NCBI GenBank assembly: GCA_032622095.1
Contig: CP136066.1
Span: 92,525,319 to 92,589,318, forward strand
Direction of reading: 5' to 3'
DNA from: Siphonodentalium dalli
Taxonomy: Eukaryota; Mollusca; Scaphopoda; Gadilida; Siphonodentaliidae
DNA: 64,000 nt
Numbering within the stretch: the first letter of the stretch is position 1; each line of letters starts with the position of its first letter. A model generated the notes under the pieces. That model made no database searches and was not told the DNA's origin. It saw nothing but the letters and a program-made list of their open reading frames with translations. Position numbers and translations under genes: made by a program. Below are positions 1-12,400 of this stretch, one piece after another.

Positions 1-1789
1 CCAAATTTCAAGTCGATAGCTCCACCCGTTTCCGAGATATGGTCTGCGCATGCGCGAAGCTGGCGTCGCACGGGCTCGGCGACTCGATAAAATTCGTATA
101 CGGGGCAAGATACATTCACATACCAAATTTCAAGTCGATAGCTCCACCCGTTTCCGAGATCTCGTCTGCGCATGCGCGAAGCGGGCGCCGCACGGGCTCG
201 CCAATACGACATCGTCGACCGCCTGGTCAAACTACACACACGTACCAAGTTTCGTCCCGATCGGTCGGGAATCGTAGATTTGTATAAATGATATACAGAC
301 AGACAGACAAACAGAGGTCTTCAAACTATATATGAGAAGACTAGCAGATGAGCCCGACGTTGTCCGGGCTATTCAAAAACCAAATTTCAAGTCGATAGCT
401 CCACCCGTTTCCGAGGTCTGGTCTGTGCATTGCGCGAAGTTGGCGTCGCACGGGCTCGGCGACCCGATAAAATTCGTATCCGGGGCAAGATACATTCACA
501 TACCAAATTTCAAGTCAAAATCCGTCGGGCAGTTTTCCCGGCCATAGCTAACACACACGCAGACAGACAGACAGACAGACACACAGAAATCCCAAAATAT
601 ATAGTAGACTAGCCGATGAGCCCGACGTTGTCCGGGCTATTCAAAAAACAAATTTCAAGTCGATAGCTCCACCCGTTTCCGAGATCTGGTCTGCGCATGC
701 GCGAAGCTGGAGTCGCACGGGCTCGGCGACCGATAAAATTCGTATACGGGGCAAGATACATTCACGTACCAAATTTCAATTCGATAGCTCCACCCGTTTC
801 CGAGATCTTGTCTGCGCATGCGCGAAGATGGAGTCGCACGGGCTCGGCGACCCGATAAAATTCGTATCCGGGGCAAGATACATTAACATACCAAATTTCA
901 AGTCGATAGCTCCACCCGTTTCCGAGATATGATCTGCGCATGCGCGAAGCTGGCGTCGCACGGGCTCGGCGACCCGATAAGATTCGTATCCGGGGCAAGA
1001 TACATTCACATAGCAAATTTCAAGTCGATAGCTCCACCCGTTTCCGAGATCTCGTCTGCGCATGCACTGCACGGGCGTCGCACGGGCTCGCCAATACGAC
1101 AAGGACGACTGCCTGGTCAAACTACAGACACATACCAAGTTTCGTCCCGATCGGTCTACCAGTTTTCGAGATCTGATCTGCGCATGCGCGAAGCTGGCGT
1201 CGCACGGGCTCGGAGACCCGATAAAATTCGTTTCCGGGGCAAGATACATTCACATACCAAATTTCAAGTCGATAGCTCCACCCGTTTCCGAGATCCGGCC
1301 TGCGCGTGCGCTGCACGGGCGCCGCACGGGCTCGCCAATACGACAACGTCCACCGCCTGGTCAAACTACACACACGTACCAAGTTTCGTCCCGATCGGTC
1401 GAGAATCGTAGATTTGTATAAATGACAAACATACAAACATACATACAAACAGAGGTCTTCAAAATATATATGAGACTAGCAGATGAGCTCGACGTTGTTC
1501 GGGCTATTCAAAAACCAAATTTCAAGTCGATAGCTCCACCAGTTTCCGAGATCTGGTCTGTGCATGCGCGAAGCTGGCGTCGCACGGTCTCGGCGACCCG
1601 ATAAAATTCGTATCCGGGGCAAGATACATTCACATAGCAAATTTCAAGTCGATAGCTCCACCCGTTTCCGAGATCTTGTCTGCGCATGCGCGAAGCGGGC
1701 GCCGCACGGGCTCGCCAATACGACAACGTCGACCGCCTGGTCAAACTACACCCACGTACCAAGTTTCGTCCCGATCGGTCAACCCGTTT

Positions 1790-2225
1790 TCGACTGGCGT
1801 TGTTGGTCAGAAACCTTCCCTTCCTATGAACGATAGCACAACACGCATTTTTTGTTTTTCATGAATTAATTCATGGTACCCGTCCATCAAAGACTGACCC
1901 GATGAAAAATTCCCCTGTTCCTAGGACATATATGACACAAGAACCCATTCTGCCTTATTAATCGAGATAATTGCATTCCGCGTTTCGTTTTGCATCCGTA
2001 TTTTACGCATGGGTAGCCGTTTAACAGCTTCGATTGAAATAAAGAGCGTTAATCCTTAACACCTCCGAATATGGTCAATATAAAGATCGTTAATGCCTTA
2101 ACCCCCGAAGTGGCGTTTGCGGTGATTTTGATGATTGGGGGTGGAGAATCGGTGCTCAGAGCTTGTCCAAAATGCGACGTCGACGATCCCCGTGGTTTTT
2201 TACACTTATATTCGAAATTTGGTCT
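1790..2225. other. Unique spacer inside the array
   Basis: About 430 bases with no monomer core interrupt the array. A sequence resembling the Helentron-like modules (CGATCGGTCAACCCGTTTTCG) occurs at both edges, near 1773 and 2226. This suggests one module with private internal sequence, or an insertion between modules. No coding similarity was recognised. Confidence 0.5.
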
Positions 2226-2744
2226 CGATCGGTCAACCCGTTTTCGATTCTATAAAGGACATACAGACAGACAGAGGTCTTCAAAATATATATGAGACTA
2301 GCCGATGAGCCCGACGTTGTCCGGGCTATTCAAAAAACAAATTTCAAGTCGATAGCTCTACCCGTTTCCGAGATCTGGTCTGCGCATGCGCGAAGCTGGC
2401 GTCGCACGGGCTCGGCGACCCGATAAGATTCGTATCCGGGGCAAGATACATTCACATACCAAATTTCAAGTCAAAATCCGTCGGGCAGTTTTCCCGGCCA
2501 TAGCTAACACACACGCAGACAGACAGACAGACAGACACACAGAAGTCCCAAAATATATAGTAGACTAGCCGATGAGCCCGACGTTGTCCGGGCTATTCAA
2601 AAACCAAATTTCAAGTCGATAGCTCCACCCGTTTCCGAGATCTCGTCTGTGCATGCGCTGCACGGGCGTCGCACGGGCTCGCCAATACGACAACGACGAC
2701 CACCTGGTCAAACTACACACACGTACCAAGTTTCGTGCCGATCA

Positions 2745-3150
2745 AGGTCAAGGTCAGTTCGGGGTAACGATTTGACCCGTCCAAAAGACTCCCCGTCCAA
2801 AAGTACCTCTAGGTTTCAACAATGTTATTGAGTAAAAAATATGATAAAATGCATACGTGCCCAAGATACAAATATATGTAATTACGTCGACAGTATATAT
2901 AACGTATATATAATTTGTACCCGATTTGACCTTGAATTGACCTTTTTGAAGGTCAAGGTCAGGTCGGGGTCACGATTCGACCCGTCCAAAACCATCCCTG
3001 GAAAAAATTACCCCTAGGTATAAAATTCGTCAAAATCCGTCGGGCAGTTTTCCCGGCCATAGCTAACACACACACAGACAGACAGACAGACAGACACACA
3101 GAAGTCCCAAAATATATAGTAGACTAGCCGATGAGCCCGACGTTGTCCGG
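2745..3150 (+). repeat. Array block with TGACCT palindromes, deleted copy
   Basis: This block is nearly identical to the start of the longer blocks at 4759 and 6474 (shared CGGGGTAACGATTTGACCCG and a TATATATAACGTATATATAA stretch). It lacks about 140 bases that the other two carry after the ATATATAATTTGTA segment. It therefore looks like an internally deleted third copy. Confidence 0.75.
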
Positions 3151-4066
3151 GCTATTCAAAAACCAAATTTCAAGTCGATAGCTCTACCCGTTTCCGAGAT
3201 CTGGTCTGCGCATGCGCGAAGATGGCGTCGCACGGGCTCGGCGACCCGATAAAATTCGTATCCGGGGCAAGATACATTCACATAGCAAATTTCAAGTCGA
3301 TAGCTCCACCCGTTCACGAGATCTCGTCTGCGCATGCGCGAAACGGGCGCCGCACGGGCTCGCCAATACGACAACGTCGACCGCCTGGTCAAACTACACA
3401 CACGTACCAAGTTTCGTCCCGATCGGTCGGGAATCGTAGATTTGTATAAATGATATACAGACAGACAGACAAACAGAGGTCTTCAAACTATATATGAGAA
3501 GACTAGCAGATGAGCCCGACGTTGTCCGGGCTATTCAAAAACCAAATTTCAAGTCGATATCTCCACCCGTTTCCGAGGTCTGGTCTGCGCATTGCGCGAA
3601 GTTGGCGTCGCACGGGCTCGGCGACCCGATAAAATTCGTATCCGGGGCAAGATACATTCACATACCAAATTTCAAGTCAAAATCCGTCGGGCAGTTTTCC
3701 CGGCCATAGCTAACACACACGCAGACAGACAGACAGACACACACACAGAAGTCCCAAAATATATAGTAGACTAGCCGATGAGCCCGACGTTGTCCGGGCT
3801 ATTCAAAAACCAAATTTCAAGTCGATAGCTCCACCCGTTTCCGAGATCTGGTCTGCGCATGCGCGAAGCTGGAGTCGCACGGGCTCGGCGACCGATAAAA
3901 TTCGTATACGGGGCAAGATACATTCACATACCAAATTTCAATTCGATAACTCTACCAGTTTCCGAGATCTGGTCTGCGCATGCGCGAAGATGGCGTCGCA
4001 CGGGCTCGGCGACCCGATAAAATTCGTATTTGGGGCAAGATACATTCACATAGCAAATTTCAAGTC

Positions 4067-7000
4067 GATAGCTCCACCCGTTTCCGAGGTCTGGTCTGCG
4101 CATTGCGCGAAGCTGGCGTCGCACGGGCTCGGCGACCCGATAAAATTCGTATCCGGGACAAGATACATTCACATACCAAATTTCAAGTCAAAATCCGTCG
4201 GGCAGTTTTCCCGGCCATAGCTAACACACACGCAGACAGACAGACAGACAGACACAGAAGTCCCAAAATATATAGTAGACTAGCCGATGAGCCCGACGTT
4301 GTCCGGGCTATTCACAAAACAAATTTCAAGTAAATAGCTCCACCCGTTTCCGAGAACTCGTCTGCGCATGCGCTGCACGGGCGTCGCACGGGCTCGCCAA
4401 TACGACAACGACGACCACCTGGTCAAACTACACACACGTACCAAGTTTCGTCCCGATCGGTCGAGAATCGTAGATTTGTATCAATGACATACAGACATAC
4501 ATACATACAGACAGAGGTCTTCAAAATATATATGAGACTAGATGGTGGACCCGACTTCGTCCGGGCTGTTTTCCCTCTGTTTTTCGGCGAATTGCGCGAT
4601 TTGACCTTGAATTGACCACTTTGCAGGTCAATGTCAGGTTTGGATCACGATTTGACGCGTCCAAAACATTCCTCAGATAAAAGTAACCCTAGGTATCAAA
4701 TTTTGTCAAAATCCCGTCAAAATTCGCGATTTGACCTTGAATTGACAATTTTGAAGGTCAAGGTCAGTTCGGGGTAACGATTTGACCCGTCCAAAAGACT
4801 CCCCGTCCAAAAGTACCTCTAGGTTTCAACAATGTTATTGAGTAAAAAATATGATAAAATGCATACGTGCCCAAGATACAAATATATGTAATTACGTCGA
4901 CAGTATATATAACGTATATATAATTTGTAACCGATTTGACCTTGAATTGACCTTTATGAAGGTCAAGGTCAGGTCTGGGTAACGATTGACCCGTCCAAAA
5001 GACTCACCGTCCAAAAGTAACTCTAGGTATAAAATTTCATCGAAATCCGTCCCGTTTTACCCGATTTGACCTTGAATTGACCTTTTTGAAGGTCAAGGTC
5101 AGGTCGGGGTCACGATTCGACCCGTCCAAAACCATCCCTGGAAAAAATTACCCCTAGGTATAAAATTCGTCAAAATCCGTCGGGCAGTTTTCCCGGCCAT
5201 AGCTAACACACACACAGAAAGACAGACAGACAGACACACAGAAGTCCCAAAATATTTAGTAGACTAGCCGATGAGCCCGACGTTGTCCGGGCTATTCAAA
5301 AACAAAATTTCAAGTCGATAGCTCTACCCGTTTCCGAGATCTGGTCTGCGCATGCGCGAAGATGGCGTCGCACGGGCTCGGCGACCCGATAAAATTCGTA
5401 ACCGGGGCAAGATACATTAACATATCAAATTTCAAGTCGATAGCTCCACCAGTTTCCGAGATCTGGTCTGCGCATGTGCGAAGCTGGCGTCGCACGGGCT
5501 CGGCGACCCGATAAAATTCGTATCCGGGGCAAGATACATTCACATAGCAAATTTCAAGTCGATAGCTCCACCCGTTTACGAGATCTCGTCTGCGCATGCG
5601 CGAAGCGGGCGCCGCACGGGCTCGCCAATACGACAATGTCGACCGCCTGGTCAAACTACACACACGTACCAAGTTTCGTCCCGATCGGTCGGGAATCGTA
5701 GATTTGTATAAATGATATACAGACAGACAGACAAACAGAGGTCTTCAAACTATATATGAGAAGACTAGCAGATGAGCCCGACGATAGCTCCACCCGTTTC
5801 CGAGGTCTGGTCTGCGCATTGCGCGAAGCTGGCGTCGCACGGGCTCGGCGACCCGATAAAATTCGTATCCGGGGCAAGATACATTCACATACCAAATTTC
5901 AAGTCAAAATCCGTCGGGCAGTTTTCCCGGCCATAGCTAACACACACGCAGACAGACAGACAGACAGACACAGAAGTCCTAAAATATATAGTAGACTAGC
6001 CGATGAGCCCGACGTTGTCCGGGCTATTCAAAAACCAAATTTCAAGTCGATAGCTCCACCCGTTTCCGAGATCTCATCTGTGCATGCGCTGCACGGGCGT
6101 CGCACGGGCTCGCCAATACGACAACGACGACCACCTGGTCAAACTACACACACGTACCAAGTTTCGTCCCGATCGGTCGAGACTTGTAGATTTGTATCAA
6201 TGACATACAGACATACATACATACAGACAGAGGTCTTCAAAATATATATGAGACTAGATGGTGGACCCGACTTCGTCCGGGCTGTTTTCCCTCTGTTTTT
6301 CGGCGAATTGCGCGATTTGACCTTGAATTGACCACTTTGAAGGTCAATGTCAGGTTTGGATCACGATTTGACGCGTCCAAAACATTCCTCAGATAAAAGT
6401 AACCCTAGGTATCAAATTTTGTCAAAATCCCGTCAAAATTCGCGATTTGACCTTGAATTGACAATTTTGAAGGTCAAGGTCAGTTCGGGGTAACGATTTG
6501 ACCCGTCCAAAAGACTCCCCGTCCAAAAGTACCTCTAGGTTTCAACAATGTTATTGAGTAAAAAATATGATAAAATGCATACGTGCCCAAGATACAAATA
6601 TATGTAATTACGTCGACAGTATATATAACGTATATATAATTTGTAACCGATTTGACCTTGAATTGACCTTTATGAAGGTCAAGGTCAGGTCTGGGTAACG
6701 ATTGACCCGTCCAAAAGACTCACCGTCCAAAAGTAACTCTAGGTATAAAATTTCATCGAAATCCGTCCCGTTTTACCCGATTTGACCTTGAATTGACCTT
6801 TTTGAAGGTCAAGGTCAGGTCGGGGTCACGATTCGACCCGTCCAAAACCATCCCTGGAAAAAATTACCCCTAGGTATAAAATTCGTCAAAATCCGTCGGG
6901 CAGTTTTCCCGGCCATAGCTAACACACACACAGACAGACAGACAGACACACAGAAGTCCCAAAATATTTAGTAGACTAGCCGATGAGCCCGACGTTGTCC

Positions 7001-7498
7001 GGGCTATTCAAAAACAAAATTTCAAGTCGATAGCTCTACCCGTTTCCGAGATCTGGTCTGCGCATGCGCGAAGATGGCGTCGCACGGGCTCGGCGACCCG
7101 ATAAAATTCGTAACCGGGGCAAGATACATTAACATATCAAATTTCAAGTCGATAGCTCCACCAGTTTCCGAGATCTGGTCTGCGCATGTGCGAAGCTGGC
7201 GTCGCACGGGCTCGGCGACCCGATAAAATTCGTATCCGGGGCAAGATACATTCACATAGCAAATTTCAAGTCGATAGCTCCACCTGTTTCCGAGATCTCG
7301 TCTGCGCATGCGAGAAGCGGGCGCCGCACGGGCTCCACAACACGACAACGTCCACCGCCTGGTCAAACTACACACACGCACCAAGTTTCGTCCCGATCGG
7401 TCGAGAATCGTAGATTTGTATTAATGACAAACATACAGACAAACATACATACAGACAGACAGACAGAGGTCTTCAAAATATATATGAGATGTGCCAGG
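4067..7498 (+). repeat. 1.72-kb tandem segmental duplication
   Basis: Copy A runs from 4067 to 5782 and copy B from 5783 to about 7498, with a constant offset of 1716 bases. At the junction near 5782 a GATGAGCCCGAC hairpin end joins directly to GATAGCTCC in the middle of a monomer. The copies are almost identical up to about 7310 and diverge after that. Each holds several monomers, two CAGA microsatellites and a block of TGACCT palindromes. The mid-monomer breakpoint suggests unequal exchange within the array rather than a new insertion. Confidence 0.85.
4590..5180. repeat. Block of TTGACCTTGA / TCAAGGTCA palindromes
   Basis: Four short units each start with a TTTGACCTTGAATTGAC segment followed by AAGGTCAAGGTCAG, forming a hairpin with TGACCTTGA and TCAAGGTCA arms. 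Each is followed by a GACCCGTCCAAAA and an ACCCCTAGGTATAAAATT-like segment. The same block recurs at 6305-6895. The arm sequence equals an extended nuclear-receptor half-site, but nothing here shows that it is used. Confidence 0.7.
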
Positions 7499-7563
7499 CA
7501 AATTTACCAGCGTCTGAACGTAACCATAGATATGTCCCTACATGGCACCGATACGAGTGTTAT

Positions 7564-8016
7564 TCAATGCGTGCGTGAACTTTTAACAGAATACATACCC
7601 GTATCATTTACTTCTGGCGATTGTCTGGTCTCACTGTCGATCCCATTAGGAATGCCATTTATCCTAGTGGGCCCAAGCACGTCAGAAATTCGACCCTCAC
7701 TGTCAGTTGTGTCGTTTGAATTCGGTGCGCCACCGCCAGTTGTGCCAATATCGTTATTAGAGTGTACAATTTTCCTCTTCGTTTCGCGGGCCAAATTGGT
7801 CCATTTCTTTCTTATATCGGTGACTGTCCACTGAACAGAGCAAGTGTTAACAGAATTAACCCTCCGACAAATGTCCGCCCATAGTTTGTCCTTCCTTGCA
7901 TTAGTAACTGTGCTTTTGAATTTACTTAACAAAACATCCTTATTTGCATGGACAGCCTCTGTTAGTGCCTCCAGTTCGTGATTGGAAAAAATTGGATTTC
8001 TTTTCGTTGTTGACAT
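7564..8016 (-). CDS. Myb/SANT-like DNA-binding protein, Harbinger-associated type
   Basis: This intact 150-residue open frame has a Myb/SANT-like domain (Myb_DNA-bind_5 / NAIF1-like type) over about residues 8-85. Visible hallmarks are the opening FSNHELEALTEAV, the central KLWADICRRVNSV, and the closing VTDIRKKWTNLARETKRK. The tail is rich in Ser, Thr, Asn and Gly. The start MSTTKRN sits just before the domain and fits the family. In PIF/Harbinger transposons a partner protein of this type binds the ends and helps the nuclease; host genes such as NAIF1 derive from it. No Harbinger nuclease (DDE) frame was found nearby. The gene abuts the array on its 3' side, so it may be a remnant whose other half was lost. 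A domesticated gene is less likely but possible. Confidence 0.7.
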   Translation of the reverse strand: MSTTKRNPIFSNHELEALTEAVHANKDVLLSKFKSTVTNARKDKLWADICRRVNSVNTCSVQWTVTDIRKKWTNLARETKRKIVHSNNDIGTTGGGAPNSNDTTDSEGRISDVLGPTRINGIPNGIDSETRQSPEVNDTGMYSVKSSRTH

Positions 8017-8146
8017 TTCGGAAGCAATGCGTCTAGTGACAATATTATCCTATTCGAAATGGCTGGAACATTATCACGTGGTGCTTTTTGGACATTAAAT
8101 GTCCACGCCCATGTCGCGATTTTCAAGACTGTCCAAATTTTTGTCA

Positions 8147-8887
8147 TGTTTTATTTTTTTGCAGGGGTGGGATGACCATTGTACAGCATACAGCATATAT
8201 GATATACACACCCGTAACGATGACACCCCTTAATGCGAGTGTGCTAATAAAAACGTAGTTATATAGATATGCATGGTATGGCAACCGATAGATATACATC
8301 TGCATAAAAATAATAAAAAGTTACTCTAACAAATATTTGTCATTTCCCTTTGAATCGAAAAATGACCTGTGTGTCCCGATGACATCGCCGATTTATTTTG
8401 ACTATTGCTACACGTAGAGAGCGGTAGTCGATAATACACGAGTTATGTCGGCTCACACACAAAAAAACTCGCCGTCTGATCATTGCTCTCAGTGGATTAA
8501 CTCGGCGTGAATGCATGGTCGCAGTACTGCCATGCATCGATCCATATAATTATATTGTCTTATTTATGACACCGCCACTCGTCAGTAAACACAAAGCTCG
8601 TCATTTTAAGAGCCTGCGATGTACTCATGTTCGAATTCACATCGTGGAACTCATACAAGTCTCAGATCCATATGCGAATATAAGGCCACTGACTATAGAC
8701 ACTAAGATACATGCGCTGATTCGCCCACCCCCACCCCTGCCGCTATCCAGCATCCCTGTTACACAATAATGTCAACTCTGACTCGGCACTTTCTCGATAA
8801 CCTCTCAATGCCGTACATAAAGATTGTACAAGCCCACATGTTTTGTTCCGGACTGTAGAAAGTTGTCGATAACCAGTCTAAACTTAC
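8147..8887. other. Non-coding stretch, no gene seen
   Basis: AT-rich sequence upstream of the Myb-like gene. Open frames are short and show no family pattern. No repeat or RNA was recognised. Confidence 0.5.
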
Positions 8888-9023
8888 TACTTAAGTGGGA
8901 CTTAATCTTGTTTTGTGAAACGCGTTCTTGAAACGGAAAAGTTACATCATAAGATCCACCTTAGATCTTAGATTAAGTCCATCTTAAGATAATCTTATGA
9001 CCTTGCTTCATGAAACAGGCCTC
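8888..9023. repeat. Inverted-repeat terminus with CTTAAG blocks
   Basis: Short inverted arms near 8890-8912 and 8970-8995 share CTTAAG and GGACTTAATCT. The block ends in a GGCCTGTTTCATGAAGCAAG-type sequence on the minus strand. Ends of this style are common in invertebrate Harbinger-type elements, and the Myb-like gene lies 900 bases away. No matching left end was found, so the link is a guess. Confidence 0.4.
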
Positions 9024-9194
9024 AGGTGTCCAGCATATGCGGACGGGTTGATTTTATGATTTTTGGTATGTCGACTCTTGTCCTTTCCTATTCAATATTG
9101 GTTTTCATTTAATCATTCTAATTACCACATGAATATATCCTCGGAAATATAACGGGGACTTAAATTTTGCAGGTGTTTATAATGCTGTAAATAC

Positions 9195-9448
9195 CTGTGA
9201 TCGAAAGCTTGCTTATATGGCGCTTTCTTTGGAACAACGAAGGCTAAAGTAGCGGAATTGAACGTCTCTTCAGCTACAACAAGGCGGCCACATTCGATTA
9301 TAGTGTAATAGTCGAGTTCCGATCTGTCAGTCATAAAGGCATACTCTCCAGTTTTAGCAAGCCGAATGCCGTCAGATGTGTTATCGGCAAATACGTCATT
9401 CTCCCCGATTTTACTCCAGATCTTGCTGTAGAGATCGCCACTCGATTT
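9195..9448 (-). CDS. iGluR exon: main part of ligand-binding S2
   Basis: Acceptor GTGTCATATCTCAG| and donor GATCACAG|GTATTT bound 84 codons plus 2 bases. [20 protein letters not shown] matches the EGI..V..GKYAFLLES segment. The Asp in MTDRS sits where AMPA and kainate subunits have Glu705 and NMDA subunits have Asp. The remaining S2, TM4 and tail should lie further left but no such exon was seen before or within the array. Confidence 0.9.
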
Positions 9449-12400
9449 CTGAGATATGACACAAATAGGAGATGTGTTATGACTGTGCTGCGTGACTAAA
9501 AATTATGGAAAATCCAATTTGAGCATATCATAATTAATATTTATGCTCAAATAGTGGCTAGAAGCATAAATATGAGAACTGTAGTTTCCACCAAAGATCT
9601 TCTCTGGAAGTAGTCAGCGAGACATACAGGCCGGATTCGTCATCTCAGGTTTAAACCTGGTCTACGTAAACATCCAGGTTTAAACCGCTATGAGTCAGCA
9701 AAATCAGTGGTTTAAACCCGAGACCGCAGGTCTAAGTCAAGCATTCGTCATCTCTGGTTTAAACCTGGTCCAACCAGACCAGTGGTTTAGCAGTAGTGTC
9801 TCTGTATCGTCGAGATAATTAAACGTACTTTCCTAATGCGAACCGCCTCGTTTTATTGATTGTGAAAATCAATAATTATATGACAGCGGTCATATCTTGA
9901 TTGGAAATTTATAAGCGAGAAGCAGTCACACATATAAAGCGTATGGGGATAAGTATTTTGTCAATTTCAATATTGTTTTTGCGTTTTATAAGCTTAAACC
10001 GGCAACTAAACCATTTAATTTGGCGGTCCAGCTAACCGTCTTTATCGAGGCTAAACTTGATATGACGAATCCGTCTTTTCTTCATAGCGGGTTAGAATTG
10101 TCAAACAATCAGTCAAAGGGTGGAGCTGTAAATAATCTCGAGTGAGGGCGTGTCTAAGTGGCGACTGCTGACTGGTGTTATCATGTCACAGTTGATTCAT
10201 TCGCACGCGAGCTTTGCTCAGATATGGACATGTTCCTATATATATGATTTTTACAACTATTTTGTGGTTCTTTTTATTGGCTTGTGGCAATCACAAATAC
10301 TAGTGTTTTCTACTAATTCATTTGAAGGGTCCAACGTTTTAATTTTGACACCAAAACGATGCTACTGCATGACCAGATATGCTATACACATAGTTTGCAA
10401 TCCTAAACTTATATTGCTATATAAGCCAAATTTGATAACTTATTTTGATGCAGATCATGCCACAAATCTCCAATCTGGCTACGCCCATAAATTCCCATAA
10501 TATTCTACCGCTTCAAAACCTGGGAACCTTTTTGATTTTCTGCATGACTGGAGATTTATGACATTGAAAAAAAATCAACGCATGTAATATATATCTTTGT
10601 TAAAGCTGTCCCTCCGCATGGTTGCCCACTTCCAACAGTTCAGATGCCGCTTATAAGCAAATTGCCTTTAATTGACAGGCCTCTTGGTCAAGGATTGACT
10701 CGATTATGGAGATTTTATTCAGCGCCAGAGGGGCTTTGCGCACATTTTGATCACTTGAACATTTTAATTTAAAACAAAATTATTTAAATTTGAAACAAAC
10801 AAATGTTAATTTAAATTTTAAATTTCGTTTCTTTTTAGATTCAACTTACTCAATTTATGTCACTTTTTTAATTCGTTTTAAATTACATTTTTGCTTATTT
10901 TTAAATCAAAATTTTTAAAACCTAACGCCGTTATACCACACGAATCACCACACCCGTAATTTAATTGACATCGGTCCAGGGGTATTGGAGAACAGTTGCG
11001 AACAGACAAACGGACATACAGATAGACAGCTCCTTTATCCTTTAATATATACAGATATACATGTAAATACACCAACTTGTGTATTTGCTGGTGAAGCATC
11101 TTGCAGAAATCTATCACAAACAAAAGTTATGAACAGAGCGTGAAACTCGTGTTGAGAGACATGCCCTTTGTTAAACTGATTTAAACACAGAATGAGATCG
11201 GATTAATAGTCAATGAGCGATACTTGTTTCTCAATGAATAAATCCATTGAGCGTGTACGCTGTCACAATAATTTATGACTTGTCAATAACCATTATATCG
11301 GCCTATCTTTTGGTCCGATTGGTAAGAGGGTAGTTTGATTGCATAATCATATCACCGAATCGAGTTGTCAATTAGCTGGCAACTGAACGACAAAAACACC
11401 CACTTGGACCCGGTTTGGCTGGACCGCCAATGTAGATTTAAACTCGGAGGTTTAAACCGGAGATGACGAATCCGGCCATAAAATCTCACATAGTATCATA
11501 TTTGTTATATAAACTAACATGTCATCCAAGATCAAATTTATTTGTGAAATTAATTATTTGCCTCTTTATGTAGAAGTATTCCTAGAATAACTGATATTCT
11601 CATAAATCAAGGGATATTAACCCTTTATATGCTTTCTTTTGTGAGTGAATTATCCCACCAAGTTACAAAAGTATACATTGGAATGGTCTATTAACGACGA
11701 GTTCGAGTCGTGTATGTAGATTATGGGCGGACGTGCGATACAGTATGCTGTGTCGAGAAATGTTCTTGTTCGAGAAATAACATCACGTAACTTCAGGCAG
11801 TGGTTGCAAAGAAGCGCGGAATCGGCAATGGACGAACGCAATGAAATTAAATTTGCAACATAACAACTTCCGAAATGAACCATTTAAGTTTGTATTTATT
11901 TATAACCGTTATTGTGAATAAATAGGTTCATATTATATAAATTTCCTTAGCCTACTGGAATCCAGTTGCAACCTAAACGTTATTTGTCTTGACATGACTG
12001 ATCTTGCCATATATCTTACAATTTAGCTTATTTCCTAAAATACACGCGAAAACGCCTAGGCGGTTTCAGATCTTGTATCCTGGGTGGCAACAATGATATC
12101 GTGGATGGCAACAACGAGTGCACGTGAGTTTTCAAACTGGCTTGTTTTCAAAACAAAGCGCCTAAATAACCAATTTAAAGCCGTAAAATAACATCAGCGT
12201 TCGCAACGAACGTAACATAATAAATGCTTGTGTTAACAAAGTGGAAAGAATGTGGAGAGAGCACAGGACCGAAGAAAACAAAAAAATGTACCGCAAAATG
12301 TTTGGAAATTAAAAAAGCAACACATTGTTTATAGCGCGGCCAGGGCGCACAAATACGGACTATTTCAACAATTTCTATTAAAAGCGAAGTAGGGAATTCC

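Larger units (their letters stand above)
1..7490 (+). repeat. Tandem array of Helentron/DINE-like modules
   Basis: About 27 copies of a roughly 122-bp monomer run head to tail. The core reads TTTCAAGTCGATAGCTC, then CACCCGTTTCCGAGA, then a CTGCGCATGCGCGAAG block. Two monomer endings alternate. One ends in CGATAAAATTCGTATCCGGG, the other in CCTGGTCAAACTACACAC followed by AAGTTTCGTCCCGATCGGTC. Groups of monomers are closed by a (CAGA)n microsatellite (for example 296-312, 560-580, 2516-2540, 3720-3745), an AAATATATAGTAGACTAG stretch and the hairpin GCCCGACGTTGTCCGGGC, after which a new module starts. Minisatellite plus GTCT-type microsatellite plus 3' hairpin is the layout known for Helentron-associated (HINE/DINE-1) elements; family assignment is inference. 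GC and CpG are clearly higher than in the rest of the window. The left end runs off the window. Confidence 0.8.

Noticed and set aside
776-1411. Open frames of 157 and 160 codons on both strands, and one of 191 codons at 5756-6331
   Set aside because: They are translations of the tandem monomers, occur on both strands at once and repeat the same peptide in shifted frames.
1-7490. CRISPR-like look of regularly spaced repeats
   Set aside because: Units are about 122 bp, spacers are not unique, there are no cas genes, and the DNA is eukaryotic.
1-9194. iGluR TM4 / C-terminal exon on the minus strand
   Set aside because: Searched for the end of S2, a TM4-like hydrophobic run and a fitting acceptor left of 9195; none was convincing, so it is not reported.
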